6,535 bases of DNA from a bacterium (GTDB lineage Bacteria; Ratteibacteria; UBA8468; B48-G9; JAFGKM01): assembly GCA_029548585.1 (NCBI GenBank), contig JAKPNC010000226.1, forward strand, positions 1 to 6,535, written 5' to 3'. The notes under the pieces were generated by a model. The model worked only from the letters and a program-made list of their open reading frames with translations. It ran no database searches and had not been told where the DNA came from. A program made the translations under genes and the position numbers. Below are positions 1 through 5,674 of the stretch, piece after piece. Within the stretch, counting starts at the first letter, position 1. Every line of letters begins with the position of its first letter.

Positions 1-27
1 TCGATACCATGACAAGGAGGGGAAAAA

Positions 28-735
28 ATGCGAAGAAATAGAAGATTTAGCCGTTGCCGTTTCAAGGAAAGAAAAGGATTCACCCTGATAGAATTACTCG
101 TTGTAATAGCAATCATAGCAATACTGGCAGCAATGCTTCTACCTGCGTTGAGCAAAGCAAGGGCGAGGGCAAAAAGCGCGGTCTGTATGAGCAATCTTAA
201 ACAAGTGGGTACGGGCATTCTTCTTTATATGAATGACTACGAGGGATTTTACAAGGTTTATAACTGGTTCAACCAGTCCAGATACTTTCCAAGGTCGGTC
301 ACCGTATGTCCGGCTTTCCCTCCCTATGAATACAATAGTTCACTGGGAAGTTGCGGGTACGGAATCAGGTATACCGACCACGGTACGGATATCATGTTTG
401 CAACCGGTGGGACCACTGAGTACTATATCAGTTCGAACGCGATAAAGTATCCGTCAAATTATTTCATCCTTTCCGATTCTGCCTGCATGCTAGCTTCTCA
501 AGCAGCTTATTACAGAAAACAGTATGTATATATCCAGAAAACTCAAACCAGCACCGGACTACCGCATTTCAGGCACAACAACCACGCAAACATGCTTTTC
601 ATGGACGGGCACGTTGAAGCCTTAAACGTAAATGGTTTCAAAGACAAACTGATAGCAGAGCAGAGCGGGGTAGCAGCCCCGAAGACGTGGTACTACCTGA
701 ATTCAGACCTTTCAAAAGATTACGTCACTTTTTGA
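28..735 (+). CDS. Type II/IV-like prepilin with N-terminal methylation motif and H-X9-DG C-terminus
   Basis: Predicted secreted pseudopilin-like protein of 235 aa. The N-terminus is a short basic leader ending in K16-G17, followed by F18-T-L-I-E22. This is the prepilin peptidase site, with cleavage expected between G17 and F18, methylation of F18, and the conserved Glu at +5. A hydrophobic helix (about 20-41) follows, ending in LLPALSKARARA, then CMSNLKQ and a variable body with a VCP motif (93-95). Near the C-terminus H183 and D193-G194 form the H-X9-DG motif known from the prepilin-type processing-associated family, abundant in PVC bacteria. The start is set by a strong AAGGAGGGG (14-22), five bases before ATG, and an in-frame TGA at 10-12 excludes a longer protein. 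The exact role is unknown; many such proteins occur per genome without secretion genes nearby. Family assignment is firm, function is not. Confidence 0.93.
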   Translation: MRRNRRFSRCRFKERKGFTLIELLVVIAIIAILAAMLLPALSKARARAKSAVCMSNLKQVGTGILLYMNDYEGFYKVYNWFNQSRYFPRSVTVCPAFPPYEYNSSLGSCGYGIRYTDHGTDIMFATGGTTEYYISSNAIKYPSNYFILSDSACMLASQAAYYRKQYVYIQKTQTSTGLPHFRHNNHANMLFMDGHVEALNVNGFKDKLIAEQSGVAAPKTWYYLNSDLSKDYVTF

Positions 736-765
736 TATGTCATTTTAAAAAAGAGGGGGCGAATC

Positions 766-1572
766 ATGAGAAAATACCGGTTAAGAAAGAAAGGTTTTAC
801 CTTGATAGAACTGCTTGTTGTAATAGCAATCATAGCAATACTTGCGGCAATGCTTCTGCCTGCGCTTGCGAAAGCGCAGGAACAGGCGAAGCGAAGCACA
901 TGCATGAACAACCTTAAACAGATAGGGATGGCCCTGCATATGTATGCCGTTGACTGGGGCGGATTTTTCCCCAAGAGGGAGCATACAAACTGGCAGAGGG
1001 CATACAACGCTTCTCTCGCCTTGCTGACGGGACAGACAGATCCTTCTGATGGAGGCACAAATCCTTCCGATGCCAATAATAAGTATGAGGATGTCCGTTA
1101 TATAACTGACGCAAAGCTTTTCGTGTGCCCAAGTTCATGGGACAGGGTCTCCCCCATAGGCAAGCTTATGTCAGGGGACTCGAGTACTCCCGCCGCATAC
1201 CGGCTTCCCACAGCGCCTTTGGTCGCCGGAACTTGTTCATACGCGTATGCCATGAATCTTAACACTCAGACCCATCCCGATACAGTGATACTTGCAGACA
1301 GAAAATATCACAGCATGTCCGGCAACAACTATGATGCGTCTTCATACGGAACTGTTTTGACTCATATGGCGAAGGGATCTCACAAATTTGAGGGTGTCAA
1401 TGTCCTTTATGTGGGAGGCAATGCCAAATGGGTTCCTTTTGTCAGAAAGTGGTCCTATACACCATCAAATCCTATACCTATGAGAGACCTGCCCCAGGAA
1501 GCCCTTCCCAACGTAAGGCCTGTTTCGGGACCAGACTCCACGAGTTTGAGGGTACTCTATTATACGTATTGA
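766..1572 (+). CDS. Second prepilin, paralogue of the first, with degenerate H-X9-DG motif
   Basis: Predicted 268 aa prepilin in tandem with the preceding one, starting 30 bases after its stop. AAGAGGGGG (751-759) precedes the ATG by six bases. The leader is only ten residues, with a predicted cleavage site G10/F11-T-L-I-E15. The hydrophobic helix (about 13-33) is almost identical to that of the first prepilin, followed by CMNNLKQ and LFVCPSSWD (118-126). The body is otherwise different from its neighbour. The C-terminal signature is altered: GVNVLYVGGNAKWV (210-223) aligns to the usual GANVLFADGHVKWV, but the Asp is replaced by Gly and the nearest His, H206, sits ten rather than nine residues upstream. 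A tail of about 45 residues follows. It was probably made by duplication or recruited as a functional partner. Its export and inner-membrane anchoring are inferred from the motif; its role is unknown. Confidence 0.92.
   Translation: MRKYRLRKKGFTLIELLVVIAIIAILAAMLLPALAKAQEQAKRSTCMNNLKQIGMALHMYAVDWGGFFPKREHTNWQRAYNASLALLTGQTDPSDGGTNPSDANNKYEDVRYITDAKLFVCPSSWDRVSPIGKLMSGDSSTPAAYRLPTAPLVAGTCSYAYAMNLNTQTHPDTVILADRKYHSMSGNNYDASSYGTVLTHMAKGSHKFEGVNVLYVGGNAKWVPFVRKWSYTPSNPIPMRDLPQEALPNVRPVSGPDSTSLRVLYYTY
859..880 (+). other. Perfect 9-bp hairpin with GNRA tetraloop inside the second prepilin gene
   Basis: CCTGCGCTT (859-867) pairs completely with AAGCGCAGG (872-880) across a GCGA loop (868-871), which fits the GNRA tetraloop consensus. 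It lies just after the codons for the transmembrane helix, over the residues LPALAKAQ. The first prepilin gene has the same protein stretch (LPALSKAR) but no matching inverted repeat. No T tract follows, so it is not an intrinsic terminator. It may affect translation or mRNA stability, or it may be a by-product of Ala/Lys/Gln codon choice. Confidence 0.5.
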
Positions 1573-1590
1573 CAAGTGAGGATATCGGTT

Positions 1591-1605
1591 TATTGATAAT
1601 CAATA
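1591..1605. promoter_or_regulatory. AT-rich palindrome, possible operator or promoter element
   Basis: TATTGAT-A-ATCAATA is a perfect 7-bp inverted repeat with a one-base centre, 19 bases after the second prepilin stop. It overlaps a possible -35 (TTGATA, 1593-1598), with TAAATA (1615-1620) sixteen bases downstream as a weak -10. It would drive the small ORF beginning at 1669. Short AT-rich palindromes arise easily by chance, so this is a weak call. Confidence 0.25.
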
Positions 1606-1668
1606 GAGATGTAATAAATAATGGGAAAAGGTGTATATTCGTAAAAAAATAGAGAGGTTGTAACAAGG

Positions 1669-1842
1669 GTGGTTTCGCTTCAGACATTGAAAACATCATG
1701 GAGTTTCAGGGCTCCGTTTGACGGGCTCGTTTTTTCCAACGGGCGCACGTTATGGGGGGAGGACCTGAAGGAAAGCTCTGTTGCATATCCTGGTTTTTCC
1801 GTGGGAAGCATGGTAAGGGTAGAGAAGATAATAAAAAATTGA
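1669..1842 (+). CDS. Possible small protein of 57 aa, GTG start, function unknown
   Basis: An open frame runs from a stop at 1642-1644 to TGA at 1840-1842. The only early start is GTG at 1669; AGAGAGG (1651-1657) lies eleven bases upstream, slightly far for a Shine-Dalgarno but the same sequence that precedes addB. The product begins MVSLQTLKTSWSFRAPFDG and ends PGFSVGSMVRVEKIIKN; it is soluble-looking with several aromatic and glycine residues and no signal peptide or membrane segment. I do not recognise a family. Codon use (AGG for Arg, mixed third positions) resembles the neighbours. It lies tail-to-tail with the acyltransferase gene, 27 bases apart. It could be a genuine small gene, the remnant C-terminus of a larger one, or a chance open frame. 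Confidence 0.35.
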   Translation: MVSLQTLKTSWSFRAPFDGLVFSNGRTLWGEDLKESSVAYPGFSVGSMVRVEKIIKN

Positions 1843-1869
1843 ATGGTAATAAGAAGGGCGATCTTTAAT

Positions 1870-2775
1870 TCATCGGAATCTGCGGTGGAGCCATGTAAAC
1901 CATTCTTCCGGGTACAGTCTTACGTAGTGTTCAACCCGTTTCATGAAATAGGAGGTGTTTATCCGTGCATCTTCCTCCGGATCATCCGTCCGGTTCAGCG
2001 GATATGGCCCCTCGATGATTATCCGGTGCCTGCCGTCTCTCAACCTGTGCGTGAAAATCCCGAGTGCGATACAGTTGTATTTCCTCGCGAATAATGCAGC
2101 TCCCGTCGGGGCAAGAACATCAACCCCGTAGAATTCTACCTTTGCGCCCCTGCCGGAGTGTTGATCGAGGAAGAAGGAAAGGATACCCCTTGTCGATGAC
2201 AGCCATTCCTGGGCGTCTTTAACTGCAGTCTTCACCTCCCTCTTGGATATGAAAGGCACGTTGTTCCTGCAAGCGAGCCTTTCACAGAACCTTGAGAGAT
2301 ACATGGCTGTAGGGTTTTTTACTATCACGTTTGCAGGATAACCTTTTTTCACCAGTATGACGTGCTGGAGGGGGAAGTTGCCCATGTGGGAACATACTCC
2401 CACGACTCCCTGCCCCGTGGCGAGGGCGGATTTCAGTTTTTCTTCCCCTTCGATGACAGCCCTTGAGACGATCTGCTCCGCATCCCTGCCGGCAGCCCAG
2501 ACGACCTCGCAGAATGAAAGCACTATATTCGAGAGAAGATCCTTTGTTATCCGCTTCCTCTCTTCGCTGTTGAATGTATCGCCGTAGGCAATCTTCAGGT
2601 TTTTACTTATCTTTTTCCTGTTTGAGCCTGACAAGAAAAAAGCAAGGCATCCCATGAACCTGCTGACCGGCCTGTATGTGAAAGCAGGCAGAGCCCTTAT
2701 CACGTAAAAAAAAGCGACGAAATTAACGTAAATCAGGATGTGAGCAACTTCTTTTTTAATCTTTTTAGTCTTCAT
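1870..2775 (-). CDS. LpxL/HtrB-family lipid A-type acyltransferase with altered HX4(D/E) motif
   Basis: Predicted inner-membrane acyltransferase of 301 aa, about the usual LpxL/LpxM length. These enzymes add a secondary acyl chain to lipid A or related glycolipids at the cytoplasmic face. Visible family features: a basic N-terminus and one membrane segment (about 12-30); the active-site region GVCSHMGNFP (126-135); F201-F-L-D-Q205 followed by GRGAKVEFYGVDVLAPTGAALFARK; R244-L-R-D-G-R249; and the C-terminal signature PEEWFTWLHRRFR (289-301). Typical members read H-x-x-N-W-E. Here H130 and N133 are kept but the acidic residue is P135, read directly from the DNA. An in-frame TGA nine bases before the ATG (on the coding strand) fixes the start at 2775, although no good Shine-Dalgarno is visible. 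It stands alone and convergent to the region downstream. Family assignment is strong; activity and substrate are uncertain. Confidence 0.88.
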   Translation of the reverse strand: MKTKKIKKEVAHILIYVNFVAFFYVIRALPAFTYRPVSRFMGCLAFFLSGSNRKKISKNLKIAYGDTFNSEERKRITKDLLSNIVLSFCEVVWAAGRDAEQIVSRAVIEGEEKLKSALATGQGVVGVCSHMGNFPLQHVILVKKGYPANVIVKNPTAMYLSRFCERLACRNNVPFISKREVKTAVKDAQEWLSSTRGILSFFLDQHSGRGAKVEFYGVDVLAPTGAALFARKYNCIALGIFTHRLRDGRHRIIIEGPYPLNRTDDPEEDARINTSYFMKRVEHYVRLYPEEWFTWLHRRFR

Positions 2776-2875
2776 TTGCTTTTTTCAGGGATTGATTCCA
2801 TTCTTTTATCCGTTCACATGGAATATATGAACGTTTTTGGCGCAGAAGAAGTCTTTCCACTGCCAGTATCACTTA

Positions 2876-2884
2876 ATTATAGCA
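2876..2884 (-). promoter_or_regulatory. Candidate extended -10 promoter for the acyltransferase gene
   Basis: On the minus strand the sequence reads TGCTATAAT, a perfect extended -10 (TGnTATAAT). Transcription would start near 2869 and leave a leader of about 90 bases before the ATG at 2775. No convincing -35 is visible seventeen bases upstream (TATAAA), which extended -10 promoters can tolerate. The call assumes a standard sigma-70-like consensus in this organism. Confidence 0.4.
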
Positions 2885-2925
2885 TGCAGGGCGGAATATT
2901 TATAATCCGGCGCCGACTGCCCCGC

Positions 2926-2954
2926 CTGATTTTATAGGGATGATACGGTATAAT
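2926..2954 (+). promoter_or_regulatory. Candidate promoter for the addB-addA operon
   Basis: A consensus TATAAT (2949-2954) lies seventeen bases downstream of a weak -35, CTGATT (2926-2931, three of six matches). Predicted initiation near 2961 gives a leader of about 65 bases before the chosen addB start. A second TATAAT at 2901-2906 is an alternative. The whole divergent gap (2776-3025) otherwise holds no gene I can support. Confidence 0.35.
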
Positions 2955-3012
2955 ACAGGATATGGTTTAAAATGTTTTTCAGGATGTGTGAGGGCCCATA
3001 CGAAAGCCAGGC

Positions 3013-3019
3013 AGAGAGG
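3013..3019 (+). promoter_or_regulatory. Ribosome binding site that decides the addB start
   Basis: AGAGAGG sits six bases before ATG 3026. The upstream in-frame ATG at 2972 lacks a comparable site, and the 18 extra residues it would add (MFFRMCEGPYESQAERQP) do not resemble the family. The protein from 3026 begins MKEIIIFPF, a first beta-strand as expected for an AddB-like fold. Confidence 0.6.
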
Positions 3020-3025
3020 CAGCCA

Positions 3026-5674
3026 ATGAAAGAAATTATTATTTTCCCTTTCAATTACAGGAATAAGACGGAGTTTCTCATAAACAGGCACCTGTGCCGG
3101 GAACCCCTGAAAACCCTTTATATGGCCCCGCACCTGGGCAAGATAAGGGATTTCAAGATCAGGTATAGCGTGTGCCGCCCTTCAGAAGCCCTTCTTCCTG
3201 CAACCCACAGCCTCAAAACACTGGCGACCGAACTCGTGGAACGTTTTTCCGGTTTGAGGATAATAGGCGAGGTGGAGAAATATATGGCCGTCATATCCAT
3301 TTTAAAGGAAAGCGGCACAGGAAGACTTGTGGGAAATAACATCTCAGGCGTGGCTCTCGCTGTCATGCAGTTCATAAGGGATATAAAGATTTCTTCCGGA
3401 TCCGGGATAGATCTTCCTGGTATCAGGAAGAAGGTATCCGGATACGACTGGAAGTTTGCCTACAACCTTGATATCCTTCTCGATGCCCTGGGCGTGATGG
3501 AAGAATACGCCGGGTTCCTGGATGAAAACGGGCTGATGGACACCGAGGATATTTACGGTAAGGCGGCGGCCTGCGTTGGAGATATTGCCTGGAATAACCT
3601 TCTCATGGAAGGATTCTACGAGATCCCGGAATACCAGCGAGCTTTTGTGAAAGCCCTTTTTGAAAAGGTTGAGAACATTACCTTCTCCTTCTGCATGGAC
3701 CAGGGAGTATCTCCGGATGTCAGGGATCTTATCCTCGACAGGACGCTGGCTTTCCTGGAAGAGGCAGGCGACTGGCAAAAGAAAGAGATAAGGGGCAATG
3801 GATGTCCGGGCAGGGAAGAATGCTACAATTTTTCATCCCAGCCGGAAGAGGTAAAAGGCATAGCCGGCCTTATCTCTGCTTTCCTTGCCAGCAACCCGGG
3901 AGCGTCCCTGAACGACATAATGGTGGTCTTTCCCAGCATGCTCCAATACAGGCCTGTAGTAAGGAGGATATTTGAAAGGTACAACTTGCCATGCGAGATA
4001 ATACCGGGATATTCCCTGTCGAGAGACCCCTCAATTTCAACCCTGCTTGATTTTTTCGTCTTCCGTTCAAGCTTTGACTGGGAAGTCCTGATGGATATGG
4101 TTGCCAGCCCCTGCCTGAAAAATATGAAGAATGAAAAGGCCGCGGAGTTTTCGGCCCGCTCAAGGGAGATGTTCGAAAGGACAGGCTTCCACAGGGACAA
4201 TTTTTTCGCTTCCGGCGATCCAAACCTGCTGGTGATAAAATCTCTCATGGAAAAGGTGCCCCGAGGCCGTCAGCCATGCGCGGCGTGGATCGACCTTGTC
4301 TACACTATCATAGAGAAGCTTGGCTGGGAGCCGGGAATCCCGGAAGTCAGGTACAGCTTCGAGAAGGTCCTCGAGTCCATGAGGTCCCCGGTGGCCTTTA
4401 CGGTGGAGGAGTTCTTGTCGGTACTGATGAAGTCCTTCGGGCTCATTGACATACAGGAGGGCAGGGGACACGGTATAAAAGTTAGCGGGGTTCTCGAAAG
4501 CGTCGGGATAGAAAAGAAGCTCTGTTTCGTGGGCGGCGCCACGGATGAAAATATGCCTCAGGCTCCTTCAGTTGAGGAAATATTCATCCCCGACGCCATT
4601 AAAAGCGATCTCGGGTTTACTGATTACAGGCTCAGGATAGCCAGGGAAAGGTTTGACATATACAGGCTGAGAAGTGAAAACGAGCATGTCATTTTCACCT
4701 ATCCTTCAAAGATGTCGGGCAGCAACCGGATGAAATCAATCTTCCTGTTTGGACTGGAAGAATCATTTACCGAAGAAGATCTTTTCATCCCTTCCCGAAA
4801 GGAGATATTCAAGCACTCCTTTTCAAGGCAGAAGTTTATCGAAAGGTTCGCCCCTTCGGGAAGGCTGGAGATAAGCGTCACCCAGCTTGAAACCCTGCTG
4901 AGATGCCCCTTCAGGTTTTACCTGGAAAGGGTTGAGAAACTGAAGGTTTACAATAAACCCGAGGTGGGGGAATCTCCGGATATATGGGGAACCCTCATAC
5001 ACGGGGTTATGGAGAAGACATTTTCCGGCCTTGTCGGCAGGAAGATCCTTCAGGGAGACTGTGAAGAACTCGCATCCCTTTTTGAGAAGATCCTTTCGGA
5101 AGAAATTGTCTCCCTTCACGAGAACGGGGAGATATCTTCCTTTTACATGGATGTTATGAAGATGAGAACGGGCGAAGTAACAAATAAGTTCAGGGACATA
5201 TTGCCGGTACATGCCGGATCACGGCTTGCCGGCATTGAAGAGGAGATATCCCTGGAACTGGACGGGCTGCTTTTGAAAGGAAAGATTGACAGGATCGAAG
5301 AAAAAGATGACGGAAGCGTCTGCATCATAGACATAAAGACCGGGACATCCAATCCGCCCAGTTACACCGGGCAGGATTTTTCGACCAGGCACAATATCCA
5401 GCTTCCCCTCTATATCTGGATGTACATGAAAAAGCATTCGATAGATCCGGGATTTGTTTCAGGCAGCATATGGAGCTTTAATTTCAGGGAAGATCCGAAG
5501 GTGAAGAATGAAACCTTTTACAAACCTTCAAAGCTTGATTACCTTGAAGGAACCGAAGATTATCTCGTTAAGAAGGCAGAGAAAATCCTCGGCATGGCCG
5601 ACTTCATCCCCGACATGCCGGAAGGTTGTTTCTCATGCCAGTACAAGGGCATGTGTCCCTATGAAAAAAATTGA
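3026..5674 (+). CDS. addB: AddB/RexB-like subunit: inactive helicase fold plus PD-(D/E)XK nuclease with Fe-S cysteines
   Basis: Predicted 882 aa subunit of an AddAB-type helicase-nuclease, which unwinds and resects double-strand breaks and loads RecA. The N-terminal two-thirds has the AddB-like degenerate SF1 helicase architecture. No Walker A (GxGKT) is present; the first strand IIIFPF is followed by NYRNKTEFL. A conserved-looking LCFVGGATDENMP lies near 499-511. The nuclease domain spans about 614-882: S-V-T-Q-L-E-T-L-L-R-C627-P-F-R-F-Y, then G-T-L-I-H659, G-K-I-D755-R, D769-I-K771 and Q792-L-P-L-Y. The closing C868-x2-C871-x5-C877, with C627, reproduces the four-cysteine 4Fe-4S layout described for Bacillus subtilis AddB. 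It is shorter than that protein (about 1,170 aa). Its stop lies inside the next gene, so the two are translationally coupled. Nuclease assignment is strong; naming it AddB rather than a related RecB-family nuclease relies on the cysteines and the neighbour. Confidence 0.9.
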   Translation: MKEIIIFPFNYRNKTEFLINRHLCREPLKTLYMAPHLGKIRDFKIRYSVCRPSEALLPATHSLKTLATELVERFSGLRIIGEVEKYMAVISILKESGTGRLVGNNISGVALAVMQFIRDIKISSGSGIDLPGIRKKVSGYDWKFAYNLDILLDALGVMEEYAGFLDENGLMDTEDIYGKAAACVGDIAWNNLLMEGFYEIPEYQRAFVKALFEKVENITFSFCMDQGVSPDVRDLILDRTLAFLEEAGDWQKKEIRGNGCPGREECYNFSSQPEEVKGIAGLISAFLASNPGASLNDIMVVFPSMLQYRPVVRRIFERYNLPCEIIPGYSLSRDPSISTLLDFFVFRSSFDWEVLMDMVASPCLKNMKNEKAAEFSARSREMFERTGFHRDNFFASGDPNLLVIKSLMEKVPRGRQPCAAWIDLVYTIIEKLGWEPGIPEVRYSFEKVLESMRSPVAFTVEEFLSVLMKSFGLIDIQEGRGHGIKVSGVLESVGIEKKLCFVGGATDENMPQAPSVEEIFIPDAIKSDLGFTDYRLRIARERFDIYRLRSENEHVIFTYPSKMSGSNRMKSIFLFGLEESFTEEDLFIPSRKEIFKHSFSRQKFIERFAPSGRLEISVTQLETLLRCPFRFYLERVEKLKVYNKPEVGESPDIWGTLIHGVMEKTFSGLVGRKILQGDCEELASLFEKILSEEIVSLHENGEISSFYMDVMKMRTGEVTNKFRDILPVHAGSRLAGIEEEISLELDGLLLKGKIDRIEEKDDGSVCIIDIKTGTSNPPSYTGQDFSTRHNIQLPLYIWMYMKKHSIDPGFVSGSIWSFNFREDPKVKNETFYKPSKLDYLEGTEDYLVKKAEKILGMADFIPDMPEGCFSCQYKGMCPYEKN

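Noticed and set aside
666..681. CGGGG-TAGCAG-CCCCG inverted repeat near the end of the first prepilin gene
   Set aside because: It lies inside the coding region and has only a 5-bp stem with no T tract after it. It is not a terminator and is plausible by chance.
28..1572. Reading the two prepilins as a complete secretion or pilus operon
   Set aside because: No ATPase, platform protein, secretin or prepilin peptidase gene is present in the window; such prepilins often stand apart from the machinery.
1705..1750. Possible terminator: GGGCTC copies followed by a T6 run (1730-1735)
   Set aside because: GGGCTC is a direct repeat, not an inverted one. The only pairing is CCGTT with AACGG across a long loop that contains the T run, so it does not form a terminator.
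1843..2094. 83-codon plus-strand open frame over the 3' end of the acyltransferase gene
   Set aside because: Antisense shadow; the opposite strand encodes the conserved acyltransferase C-terminus.
2972..3025. Upstream ATG that would lengthen addB by 18 residues
   Set aside because: No good ribosome binding site; the extra residues are not family-like, and ATG 3026 has AGAGAGG at ideal spacing.
3344..3778. 144-codon open frame on the minus strand inside addB
   Set aside because: Shadow of the strongly supported addB frame; no recognisable protein features.
3823..4248. 141-codon open frame on the minus strand inside addB
   Set aside because: Shadow frame opposite addB; the helicase/nuclease frame explains the sequence fully.
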